This document shows positions 7,179 through 13,582 of a stretch of DNA of 20,249 nucleotides, piece after piece (within the stretch, counting starts at the first letter, position 1; every line of letters begins with the position of its first letter). Under the pieces are notes generated by a model, which saw only the letters and a program-made list of their open reading frames with translations, did no database searches and had not been told where the DNA came from. Both the position numbers and the translations under genes were made by a program. Where the stretch lies: NCBI GenBank assembly GCA_046734795.1, contig JBKPRX010000007.1, positions 1-20,249 of the forward strand, given 5' to 3'. The DNA comes from JBKPRX01 sp046734795 (lineage in GTDB: Bacteria > Actinomycetota > Thermoleophilia > Gaiellales > Gaiellaceae).

Positions 7179-8381
7179 ATGGCGAGAGTCGCTTTCGAGG
7201 CAGCCTCAAAGGTCTATGGCGACGGGACGCGCGCGCTCGACCGCCTCGACTTGGAGATCGAGGACGGTGAGTTCATGGTGCTGGTTGGCCCCTCCGGGTG
7301 CGGCAAGACGACTGCGCTGCGCATGGTTGCGGGGCTCGAGGAGATCAGCGGCGGCCTGATCCGGATCGGCGACCGCATCGTCAATGGATTAACGCCCAAG
7401 AGCCGCGACATCGCGATGGTCTTCCAGAGCTATGCCCTCTACCCGCACCTGTCGGTCTACGAGAACATCGCGTTCGCGCTCAAGATCAAGAAGGTCTCGA
7501 AGGACGAGATCCGGCGCCGCGTCGACGAGGCCGTGCGGATCCTCGGTTTGGAGGCCCTCCTGCAGAAGAAGCCGCGCGCGCTCTCGGGCGGTCAGCGGCA
7601 GCGGGTGGCGATGGGGCGGGCGATCGTGCGCCAGCCGCTGGCTTTTCTGATGGACGAGCCGCTCTCGAACCTCGACGCGAAGCTCCGCGTTCAGATGCGT
7701 GCCGACATCAAGAAGCTTCAGAACGATCTCGGCACGACCACCCTTTACGTCACGCACGACCAGGTTGAGGCGATGACGATGGGCGACCGCGTGGCGGTGA
7801 TGCGGAAGGGCGAGCTGCAGCAGGTTGCAGCGCCGGAGGATCTTTACCACCGGCCGCTGAACATGTTCGTCGGCGGTTTCATCGGCAGTCCGGCGATGAA
7901 CATGCTCGAGGCGAACGTCGAGCGACGAGACGGCGCGGTCGACCTCGTCGTCGGTGACACGCGGATCGAGCTCACCGAGAAGACGTTGGCGGCGCACCCC
8001 GGCGTCGCGTCCTACGCGGACCGGACGATCGTCCTTGGCATCCGCCCCGAGAGCTTGGAGGACGCGGCTCTGGTCGCAAACGGCGCGCAACCGCGGCTTC
8101 GCGGCCGAACGGAGCTACGCGAGGCGCTCGGCTCGGAGGTGCTCGTTCATTTCTCGGTCGCTGCGCGGCCGGCGGTTACCGACGAGGTGCGCGAGCTCGC
8201 AGAGGACGTCGGTGACGACCGTGCTCTCGAGCAACTGGCGAGCGGGGGCCCCGCAACGACAACGCTCGTCGGACGCTTCAGCCCCGAAACGCGCATTCGC
8301 GACGGCGAAGCGGTCGAGGTCGCGGTCGACGAGCGTGCCCTCCACTTCTTCGACGCGGCCTCCGGCCTCGCGATCTACTAG
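7179..8381 (+). CDS. ABC transporter ATP-binding protein, MalK/UgpC/MsmK type
   Basis: The 400-residue product is the ATPase that powers the importer. Walker A GPSGCGKTT (37-45), Q-loop Q83 in MVFQSYALYPH, signature LSGGQRQRV (135-143), Walker B LAFLMDEP (154-161) with E160, D-loop SNLDAKLR and H-loop H193 are all intact. After about residue 235 comes the TOBE/OB-fold regulatory domain typical of sugar importers (GFIGSPAMNM to the end). I chose the ATG at 7179, two bases after the permease stop; the frame is open further upstream but that part is shadow of the permease gene. Its N-terminal 140 residues closely resemble the ATPase at the right end of the window, so the two importers each have their own copy. 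It is the last gene of the operon. Confidence 0.93.
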   Translation: MARVAFEAASKVYGDGTRALDRLDLEIEDGEFMVLVGPSGCGKTTALRMVAGLEEISGGLIRIGDRIVNGLTPKSRDIAMVFQSYALYPHLSVYENIAFALKIKKVSKDEIRRRVDEAVRILGLEALLQKKPRALSGGQRQRVAMGRAIVRQPLAFLMDEPLSNLDAKLRVQMRADIKKLQNDLGTTTLYVTHDQVEAMTMGDRVAVMRKGELQQVAAPEDLYHRPLNMFVGGFIGSPAMNMLEANVERRDGAVDLVVGDTRIELTEKTLAAHPGVASYADRTIVLGIRPESLEDAALVANGAQPRLRGRTELREALGSEVLVHFSVAARPAVTDEVRELAEDVGDDRALEQLASGGPATTTLVGRFSPETRIRDGEAVEVAVDERALHFFDAASGLAIY

Positions 8382-8382
8382 A

Positions 8383-8407
8383 GCCGGCGGCTGCGCCGCG
8401 AGCCGGC
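8383..8407 (+). terminator. Possible weak terminator after the first transporter operon
   Basis: Two GCCGGC blocks (8383-8388 and 8402-8407) flank a short GGC-TGC-GCC stem, forming an imperfect hairpin two bases after the ATPase stop. There is no U-tract, so termination is uncertain. A second small dyad, AGAGC-TCATC-GCTCT, follows at 8422-8436. Confidence 0.35.
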
Positions 8408-8620
8408 GTCGGCCACGTTCTAGAGCTCATCGCTCTCCACGATGTTTGGCAGGCATCCGAGGTTTGGGTCACGCTCTCGACGGTCGACGCTCAGCATCTC
8501 TTGAGCACCGAGGACGTGGTCTGGGCATACGGGCCGACGCCGAGAAGCGTCGCGAACCTCGTACGTCGGCTCGCAACGACAAAGCCGAAGCGCGTCGGAG
8601 CGGAGGCCGTGGTCCGAAGC

Positions 8621-8634
8621 GTTGGCGCGCCAAC
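8621..8634. repeat. Perfect 14-bp palindrome
   Basis: GTTGGCGCGCCAAC is fully self-complementary and sits about 90 bases upstream of the small hypothetical gene. It could be an operator, but no partner site was seen. Confidence 0.4.
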
Positions 8635-8722
8635 ACACTTTCGCTCATCCCGGATTCACACGCTTTGCTCCGCCGATACCGACGTTCGGAGCCGATCACG
8701 AGGGCATGGCGCCGCAAGGCAC

Positions 8723-9010
8723 ATGAACGGAACGCCCCCTAGCGGGGCGCATGCGGGCGGATCGAGTGGCGAGATCCGGATCGACGTTGCGGAGACTGCG
8801 GCGGCGATCGCGCTGGTTGACGAGCTTCGGCCTCTGCGGCCGCTCGTCGTTCCACGGAACGGTCTTGGCTGGCAGGTGCAAGTGCCGGCCCCTGCCGATT
8901 CGGACACCGTGCTCGAGCTCGTTCGCGACTGGCTCCGGTCGCACGGCCTCGCCGCGACAACGGTTGCGGTCGACGGTCGGTCGGTCCTCGTGAGCGCCGA
9001 CGCCGCGTAG
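8723..9010 (+). CDS. Small hypothetical protein (95 residues)
   Basis: I do not recognise this protein. After a Gly/Ser-rich N-terminus (about 1-18) it reads as a compact alpha/beta domain: a strand EIRIDV, a helix AAAIALVDELRPL, a strand LVVPRNGLGWQVQVPA, a helix DTVLELVRDWLRSHGL and a final strand TTVAVDGRSVLVSA. There is no signal peptide or membrane segment. Third positions are GC-rich from about codon 15 onwards, supporting coding. The ATG at 8723 has only a weak AAGG three bases upstream and no TANNNT just before it, and codons 4-9 form a CGCCCC-CTAGC-GGGGCG hairpin (8733-8749), so the true start could differ. The frame is open to 8501 and beyond. It precedes the crotonase gene by 47 bases on the same strand. 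Confidence 0.55.
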   Translation: MNGTPPSGAHAGGSSGEIRIDVAETAAAIALVDELRPLRPLVVPRNGLGWQVQVPAPADSDTVLELVRDWLRSHGLAATTVAVDGRSVLVSADAA

Positions 9011-9022
9011 CCCGGCCCGCGC

Positions 9023-9028
9023 TAGGCT
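9023..9028 (+). promoter_or_regulatory. Possible -10 element upstream of the crotonase gene
   Basis: TAGGCT fits the TANNNT pattern of other promoters in the window and lies in the gap after the hypothetical gene, 29 bases before the ATG at 9058. This gene has its own Shine-Dalgarno, so a leadered transcript is expected. No good -35 is visible. Confidence 0.25.
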
Positions 9029-9057
9029 CGGCGGCCTCGAAACCGGAGGTGCCGCTC

Positions 9058-9903
9058 ATGGAGTTCACGCAGATTCGCTACGAGGTCGCAGACAGCGTCC
9101 TCACGATCACGCTCGACCGACCAGACCGTCTGAACGCGTTCACGGAGACGATGCGCGAAGAGCTGATCGCCGCGTTCGACCGCGCCGACGCCGACGACGA
9201 CGTCCGAGTGGTCGTCGTCACCGGAGCAGGCCGTGCGTTCTGCGCCGGCGCCGACCTCTCCGGCGGCGGCTCGACGTTCGATCGCGGCGAGCTGGAGGAG
9301 ACGTGGCGCGACGGCGGAGGTCAGGTCTCGCTTCGCATCTTTCGCTCGACGAAGCCCGTGATCGGTGCGATCAACGGCCACGCAGTCGGCGTCGGTATCA
9401 CGATGACGCTGCCGATGGATGTTCGCCTCGTGGCCGAGGGCGCGAAGCTCGGGTTCGTGTTCGCGCGGCGCGGGATCGTGCCGGAAGCCTGCTCCAGCTG
9501 GTTCCTGCCGCGCGTCGTCGGCATCTCGCAGGCGATGGAATGGGTCGCGACCGGTCGCGTCTTCAGCGCGCAGGAGGCGTTGGCAGGACGGCTCGTGCGA
9601 TCGGTGCATCGGGCGGAGGAGCTCTTGGACGCTGCGTACGGACTCGCGCACGAGATCGCCGACAACACATCGCCGGTCTCGGTCGCGCTCTCGCGGCAGA
9701 TGCTCTGGCGCTTGCTCGGCGCGTCGCACCCGATGGAGGCGCATCGCGTCGATTCGCGCGCGCTCTACGAGCGCGGTCGTTCCGCTGACGCGCGCGAAGG
9801 TGTGACCTCGTTCCTCGAGAAGCGCGACCCGGTTTTCGCGGACCGTGTGTCAGCCGGGTTGCCCGAAGTCTTCCCCGACTGGGAGGAGCCGGTCTTCAGC
9901 TAG
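9058..9903 (+). CDS. Crotonase (enoyl-CoA hydratase/isomerase) family protein, isomerase-like active site
   Basis: The 281-residue product has the crotonase fold: DRPDRLNAF (20-28), oxyanion-hole motif AFCAGADLSGG (60-70) and INGHAVGVGITM (105-116). The two glutamates of classical enoyl-CoA hydratase appear absent (positions aligning to T115 and F135). A glutamate is instead present at E143 in GIVPEACSSW, the arrangement seen in ECI2-type delta3,delta2-enoyl-CoA isomerases (PEGCSS). It may therefore move a double bond rather than add water. The ATG at 9058 is chosen because GGAGG lies eight bases upstream; a GTG at 9049 overlaps that Shine-Dalgarno. Its stop overlaps the convergent reductase stop as CTAG. 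The acyl-CoA substrate is unknown; nearby genes do not form a beta-oxidation operon. Confidence 0.85.
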   Translation: MEFTQIRYEVADSVLTITLDRPDRLNAFTETMREELIAAFDRADADDDVRVVVVTGAGRAFCAGADLSGGGSTFDRGELEETWRDGGGQVSLRIFRSTKPVIGAINGHAVGVGITMTLPMDVRLVAEGAKLGFVFARRGIVPEACSSWFLPRVVGISQAMEWVATGRVFSAQEALAGRLVRSVHRAEELLDAAYGLAHEIADNTSPVSVALSRQMLWRLLGASHPMEAHRVDSRALYERGRSADAREGVTSFLEKRDPVFADRVSAGLPEVFPDWEEPVFS

Positions 9904-10334
9904 ACGCGCTCGAGCACGACGACCGGAATCGTGCGGTCGGTCTTCTCTTGGTAGGCGTTGTAGTCGGGCCAGCGCGTCGCCATCAGCTCCCAGAGGCGTG
10001 GACGTTCCTCGGCGGTCGCCGTGCGTGCACGCGCTTGGAAGACGTCGTCCTTCACTTGGACGCGCACCTCGGGATTGGCCGCGAGGTTCTCGTACCAGCC
10101 AGGGTGCTTCGGATAGCCGCCTTTCGATGCGACGACGACGTAGTTGTCGCCGTCCCGCCCGTAGATCAGCGCGGTTCGGCGTGCCTTGCCGCTCTTGCGG
10201 CCGACCGTCGTTAAGAGGAGCGTCTGGATTCCGCGCCACTCGTGCCCGTCGTCGCCGTTCGTCTCGACGTACCGGCGCACGTGGTCGCGCACCCAGTCGA
10301 GCTTCGGCTCCTCGGGGTTGTCCCAGTCGGTCAT
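9900..10334 (-). CDS. Nitroreductase-family deazaflavin (F420)-dependent oxidoreductase, Ddn type
   Basis: The 144-residue product matches the small split-barrel Ddn/FDOR family, which transfers hydride from reduced coenzyme F420 to quinones, nitro compounds or other acceptors. Diagnostic stretches are TTVGRKSGKARRT (42-54), LIYGRDGDNYVVVASKGGYPKHPGWY (56-81), NPEVRVQV and the C-terminal YQEKTDRTIPVVVLERV. The length is normal for the family. The ATG at 10334 follows GAGGAGGA five bases upstream. The gene diverges from the methyltransferase across 41 bases that hold an 8-bp inverted repeat, and its stop overlaps that of the crotonase. F420 use is known for the family and supports an actinobacterial-type host. 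The acceptor substrate cannot be told from sequence. Confidence 0.9.
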   Translation of the reverse strand: MTDWDNPEEPKLDWVRDHVRRYVETNGDDGHEWRGIQTLLLTTVGRKSGKARRTALIYGRDGDNYVVVASKGGYPKHPGWYENLAANPEVRVQVKDDVFQARARTATAEERPRLWELMATRWPDYNAYQEKTDRTIPVVVLERV

Positions 10335-10344
10335 GGCGGTCCTC

Positions 10345-10364
10345 CTCGGCGATGCGTCGCCGAG
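10345..10364. promoter_or_regulatory. Candidate operator between the F420 reductase and methyltransferase genes
   Basis: CTCGGCGA-TGCG-TCGCCGAG is a perfect 8-bp inverted repeat with a 4-base centre. It touches the -10 hexamer of the methyltransferase and lies just upstream of the reductase's start, next to its Shine-Dalgarno region, so a bound protein or an RNA hairpin could affect both genes. The regulator is unknown. Confidence 0.4.
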
Positions 10365-10375
10365 ATAATCGCATC
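10364..10375 (+). promoter_or_regulatory. -10 element and leaderless start of the methyltransferase gene
   Basis: GATAAT (10364-10369), five of six matches to TATAAT, is followed by six bases and the GTG at 10376. No Shine-Dalgarno sequence is present, and the spacing fits a leaderless transcript. Confidence 0.5.
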
Positions 10376-11077
10376 GTGACTCGCTTCTCCGCATTCGATA
10401 TGCGCCACTACCGCACCGTCGACGTGCGAACCGGCTACGGCGAGTGGGTGGGCACTTACGAGCAAACCGTCGAGGACGCCATGGATCTGGCCTTGCTCGA
10501 GAGGCTCACTAGCGTGTCCTGGGAGGACGTGTCGCGCGCCGTCGATCTCGGTTGCGGAACCGGCCGGACGGCGGCGTGGCTTCGCGGGCGCGGCGTCTCT
10601 GCGATCGACGGAGTGGACGCGACGCCCGAGATGCTCGAGGTCGCGCGCGAGCGCGGCGTGCACGAGCGGCTCGTGGCGGGCGACGTCTCCGCCACGGGGC
10701 TCGAAGCGAACGCCTACGACCTCGCGATCGCGTGCCTCGTCGACGAGCACCTCGCGGAGATCGGTCCGCTCTATGGCGAGGCCTGGCGCCTCGTCGAGCC
10801 CTGCGGCACCTTCGTGCTCGTCGGCTTCCACCCGCACTTCATCATGGCCTCGGGGATGCCGACACACTTCGAGACCGAAGACGGCGAGTGCGTTGCGATC
10901 GAGACGCACGTTCATCTCCTGAGCGAGCACGTCATGAGCGGCGTCGGTGCAGGTTGGACGCTCGTCGAGCTGGCGGAGCGCGTCGTCGACGACGAGTGGG
11001 TCGCTCTCAAACCGAGCTGGGCTCGCTTTCGCGGACACCCGGTGAGCGTCGGCTTCGTGTGGCGAAAGCCCGCCTAG
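10376..11077 (+). CDS. Class I SAM-dependent methyltransferase
   Basis: The 233-residue product has a Rossmann methyltransferase core. Motif I is AVDLGCGTGR (55-64), the acidic residue at the end of strand 2 is D81 (DGVDATPEML), and D103 (AGDVSA) follows. The post-core GEAWRLVEPCGTFVLVGFHPHFIM is typical of small-molecule O- or C-methyltransferases. I chose the GTG at 10376, giving MTRFSAFDMRHYRTVD, because GATAAT lies six bases upstream; the frame is open much further left but that part is antisense to the reductase gene. Its stop overlaps the stop of the convergent esterase as CTAG. The acceptor is unknown, and the local context gives no clear pathway. Confidence 0.87.
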   Translation: MTRFSAFDMRHYRTVDVRTGYGEWVGTYEQTVEDAMDLALLERLTSVSWEDVSRAVDLGCGTGRTAAWLRGRGVSAIDGVDATPEMLEVARERGVHERLVAGDVSATGLEANAYDLAIACLVDEHLAEIGPLYGEAWRLVEPCGTFVLVGFHPHFIMASGMPTHFETEDGECVAIETHVHLLSEHVMSGVGAGWTLVELAERVVDDEWVALKPSWARFRGHPVSVGFVWRKPA

Positions 11078-12099
11078 GCGAGTTGCTCTGCGAGATACCG
11101 GATCGCGATCGGGTAGCGGTACTCGACCGAGCTGTGCGTGCCGTCGAAGAGCTCGAAGAAGACGTCCGTGACGCCGATCGCTTCGAGGCCGCGGCGGAAC
11201 GCCTCTGCGCCGAGGTCGAGGTAGAACTGGTCGCGCTTGCCGGAGTCGATGTAGATCGCGCGGAGCCCGCGGAGCGCGTCGGCGTAGCGGTCGATCATCC
11301 GCACAGGGTCCCAGCGGAGCCAGCGCTCCCAGATATCCGGAACGAGCTCACCCGTCGTGGGATCGAACGGCAGACGAACCGTGCCGTCGTCGTCGGCCGA
11401 GTAGCACGCAGCCATCGCCCAGACGTTCAAGAGCACGTGGTCGGTGCTCTTCGTGAACGCGACGCGAGACCGGAAGTCGGCCCAAAACCGGTCGAACGAG
11501 CCTTCGTACGAATCCCGCAGCGCGCGAGCCGCCTCGCGGAAGTCCGGCAGGTAGCAGGTCTCGAACAGCGCGTCGCCCGCGTGTGTCGCAAGTCCGCCGA
11601 AGAGATCGGGTCGGAGCATCGGCGTGATCATCGCGCCGTAGCCGCCGCTCGACTTGCCCGCGATGCCCCGGTGGCCGGCGTCGGCGAGCGTGCGGTATCG
11701 CTCGTCGACGAACGGCACGACTTCGTCGCAGAGATACGTGTGGTAGCGCCCGACCGCCGGCGAGTCGACGAACTGGCTGCCGCCAAGCGACGTCCACGCG
11801 TCGACCCACACGACGAGCGCGGGGGGCGGCGCGTCGTCGCCGGCGAAGAGCGCATCGACGAGCTCGATCGGATTCGGCCGGAACGCGGAGCGGTTGCGCC
11901 ACATGTCGAGCTGCCCCGTCAGCCCTTGAATGACGTAGATGGACGCGAACCGCCGCTCGGGATCGGCGTCATATGCCGGGGGCACGGACACCCAGAGCGG
12001 CCGCACGTGCGGATCGCCGAGCGCGTTGTCGCGGAGCGCGTCGCTCTCGAGCTCGAGCTCGTCGACGCGACCCGCGAGTGACCGCGACCATGGCTCCAT
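11074..12099 (-). CDS. Esterase, alpha/beta hydrolase of the esterase D/putative esterase family
   Basis: The 341-residue product resembles the putative esterase family that includes esterase D and enterochelin esterase. The catalytic triad can be read: nucleophile S150 in GKSSGGYGA (148-156), D290 in SGKRDQF and H322 in FDGTHSS. There is no signal peptide, so it probably acts in the cytoplasm. The segment FASIYVIQGLTGQLDMW is the first core strand and oxyanion region. The ATG at 12099 has no Shine-Dalgarno sequence; AAGAAT on the minus strand (12112-12107) lies seven bases before it, close to the leaderless pattern. It is divergent from a small lipoprotein gene with only 32 bases between the starts. 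The substrate is unknown. Confidence 0.85.
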   Translation of the reverse strand: MEPWSRSLAGRVDELELESDALRDNALGDPHVRPLWVSVPPAYDADPERRFASIYVIQGLTGQLDMWRNRSAFRPNPIELVDALFAGDDAPPPALVVWVDAWTSLGGSQFVDSPAVGRYHTYLCDEVVPFVDERYRTLADAGHRGIAGKSSGGYGAMITPMLRPDLFGGLATHAGDALFETCYLPDFREAARALRDSYEGSFDRFWADFRSRVAFTKSTDHVLLNVWAMAACYSADDDGTVRLPFDPTTGELVPDIWERWLRWDPVRMIDRYADALRGLRAIYIDSGKRDQFYLDLGAEAFRRGLEAIGVTDVFFELFDGTHSSVEYRYPIAIRYLAEQLA

Positions 12100-12118
12100 G
12101 GCGGCGATTCTTGCACTG

Positions 12119-12131
12119 TAGAGTCGCCACG
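12119..12131 (+). promoter_or_regulatory. -10 element and leaderless start of the lipoprotein gene
   Basis: TAGAGT (12119-12124) is followed by seven bases and the ATG at 12132. There is no Shine-Dalgarno sequence. The element lies in the 32-base gap to the divergent esterase gene, whose own -10-like AAGAAT is on the opposite strand at 12112-12107. Confidence 0.45.
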
Positions 12132-12536
12132 ATGCGGCGATCCCCCTTCGTCCTCGCGCTCGTTCCGCTCGCCCTCACCGCCTGCGGCGGCTCGTCGGTG
12201 CAGAAGCCGTTCCTGCCCGGGCCGACGGCTGACTGCCTGCGGGACAAGGGCTACACCGTCTCGACCGAGAAGGGCGTCGACCTCGTGATCGCGTCGGCCG
12301 AGTACGGCGGCCTCCGTGCGCTGAAGCCAAAGGGCGACAACGAGCTCCAGATCGCATTCGCAGCCGGGCCCGGCGATGCGGACTTCGAGCTTCAGGCGAT
12401 CCAGCGCACTGCCCCGCCACGGTTGCGGATCCGGATCCGCGACATCACGCGCGAGAAGCGGAACGCGGTGCTTCGCTGGACGATCGCGCCGACGCCAGAC
12501 GACGAGCAGACCGCGCTCGACTGTCTTTCGAGCTGA
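12132..12536 (+). CDS. Small putative lipoprotein of unknown function
   Basis: The 134-residue product begins with MRRSPFVLALVPLALTACGG: a basic start, a hydrophobic core and the lipobox LTAC with C18 as the lipidated residue. The mature part is about 117 residues and has no recognised domain; it has two further cysteines (in DCLRDKG and DCLSS), which could form a disulfide outside the membrane. The ATG at 12132 was chosen because it gives the complete signal peptide and has TAGAGT seven bases upstream. The next gene, pdxS, begins 29 bases later with its own promoter-like element, and a small AGCCG-TTCT-CGGCT dyad (12536-12549) lies between. The function is unknown. Confidence 0.75.
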   Translation: MRRSPFVLALVPLALTACGGSSVQKPFLPGPTADCLRDKGYTVSTEKGVDLVIASAEYGGLRALKPKGDNELQIAFAAGPGDADFELQAIQRTAPPRLRIRIRDITREKRNAVLRWTIAPTPDDEQTALDCLSS

Positions 12537-12553
12537 GCCGTTCTCGGCTGAGG

Positions 12554-12565
12554 TACGCTGGGCGC
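12554..12565 (+). promoter_or_regulatory. -10 element and leaderless start of pdxS
   Basis: TACGCT (12554-12559) is followed by six bases and the ATG at 12566. A GAGG at 12550-12553 is too far from the start to be a normal Shine-Dalgarno. The layout matches the other leaderless-looking genes. Confidence 0.4.
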
Positions 12566-13450
12566 ATGGCTGAGTACGGGACGATGCGGGTGAAAAGCGG
12601 CCTCGCCGAGATGCTCAAGGGCGGGGTGATCATGGACGTCGTCGACGCGGAGCAGGCGCGAATCGCCGAGGAGGCGGGCGCGGTCGCCGTGATGGCGCTC
12701 GAGCGTGTGCCGGCGGACATCCGCGTCCAGGGCGGCGTCGCTCGTATGTCCGATCCGGAGAAGATCCGAGAGATCCAGGAGACGGTGACGATCCCTGTGA
12801 TGGCGAAGTGCCGGATCGGCCACTTCGCCGAGGCGCAGATCCTTCAGGCGCTCGAGATCGACTACATCGACGAGTCGGAAGTGCTGACGCCGGCCGACCT
12901 CGAGCATCACGTCGACAAGTGGACGTTCACGGTTCCGTTCGTCTGCGGCGCGACGAACCTCGGCGAGGCGCTGCGGCGGATCTCAGAGGGCGCCGCGATG
13001 ATCCGCACGAAAGGCGAGGCCGGAACCGGCGACATCGTCAACGCGGTCACGCACATGCGCTCGGTGTTCGGACACATCCGGAAGCTCGGCGCTCTGCGCG
13101 ATGAAGAGCTGTACTCGGAGGCGAAGAACTTGCAGGCGCCGTACGAGCTCGTGAAGTGGGTTGCCGAGAACGGGCGCTTGCCGGTCGTGACGTTCACCGC
13201 GGGTGGCATAGCGACACCGGCGGACGCTTCGCTCTGCATGCAGCTCGGCGCGGACGGCGTCTTCGTCGGCTCCGGGATCTTCAAGTCGGGCGATCCGGAC
13301 AAGCGCGCACGCGCGATCGTCGAGGCGACGACGCACTATCAGGACGCAGAGGTTCTCGCGCGCGTCTCGGCGGGTCTCGGCGAGCCGATGGTCGGCATCT
13401 CCGCGAGCTCGCTCGCACCCGAAGAGCTGCTCGAAACGCGCGGCTGGTAG
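12566..13450 (+). CDS. pdxS: Pyridoxal 5'-phosphate synthase lyase subunit PdxS
   Basis: The 294-residue product is the synthase subunit that builds pyridoxal 5'-phosphate from ribose 5-phosphate, glyceraldehyde 3-phosphate and ammonia. Conservation is very high: MRVKSGLAEMLKGGVIMDVV, ALERVPADIR, VMAKCRIGHFAEAQ, GAAMIRTKGEAGTGD and GGIATPADA. The key residues D24, K81 and K149 have the same numbers as in Bacillus subtilis. PdxS forms a dodecamer that takes ammonia from PdxT. Its partner gene pdxT lies 1.76 kb downstream, separated by an ankyrin-repeat gene instead of being adjacent. A CTCGCG-GCGCG-CGCGAG dyad follows its stop. Length and motifs leave no doubt about identity. Confidence 0.97.
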   Translation: MAEYGTMRVKSGLAEMLKGGVIMDVVDAEQARIAEEAGAVAVMALERVPADIRVQGGVARMSDPEKIREIQETVTIPVMAKCRIGHFAEAQILQALEIDYIDESEVLTPADLEHHVDKWTFTVPFVCGATNLGEALRRISEGAAMIRTKGEAGTGDIVNAVTHMRSVFGHIRKLGALRDEELYSEAKNLQAPYELVKWVAENGRLPVVTFTAGGIATPADASLCMQLGADGVFVGSGIFKSGDPDKRARAIVEATTHYQDAEVLARVSAGLGEPMVGISASSLAPEELLETRGW

Positions 13451-13451
13451 G

Positions 13452-13468
13452 CTCGCGGCGCGCGCGAG
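13452..13468 (+). terminator. Possible terminator-like dyad after pdxS
   Basis: CTCGCG-GCGCG-CGCGAG, a 6-bp GC-only stem apart from one A-T pair, begins two bases after the pdxS stop. No U-tract follows. The rest of the 132-base gap to the next gene (to 13582) shows no gene or riboswitch that I recognise. Confidence 0.3.
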
Positions 13469-13582
13469 GGCGCACCCGGTCCGCGGGCAGGGCAGAGCCC
13501 ACCTCGTCGAAGCACCGCATCAGGCAGTCGATCTTCTTCCCGCCCGGAGCCGCGGACGTCGGGCCTCGTGGAGGAGGTCGTC

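Larger units (their letters stand above)
8382..8722. other. Intergenic stretch of 341 bp without a recognisable gene
   Basis: No family could be recognised in any frame. The frame containing TTG at 8501 is open back into the ATPase gene and on into the hypothetical gene downstream (...STEDVVWAYGPTPRSVANLVRRL...), with fairly GC-rich third positions up to about 8620 and clearly poorer ones after. A decayed gene or an unrecognised small protein is possible. A minus-strand frame (8420-8638, 72 residues) is no better. A perfect 14-bp palindrome GTTGGCGCGCCAAC is at 8621-8634. No tRNA-like fold was found. Confidence 0.5.

Noticed and set aside
8420..8638. A 72-residue cysteine-containing minus-strand frame in the 8382-8722 gap
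   Set aside because: No recognisable motif, no ribosome-binding site, and the opposite frame has equally good codon use.
8590..8660. A possible tRNA-like segment (GGTCCGAAGC resembling a T-loop)
   Set aside because: The flanking bases do not form acceptor, D or anticodon arms, and the T-loop consensus is not met.
13451..13582. A riboswitch or attenuator between pdxS and the ankyrin gene
   Set aside because: Only a short GC dyad is visible; no known aptamer core could be recognised.
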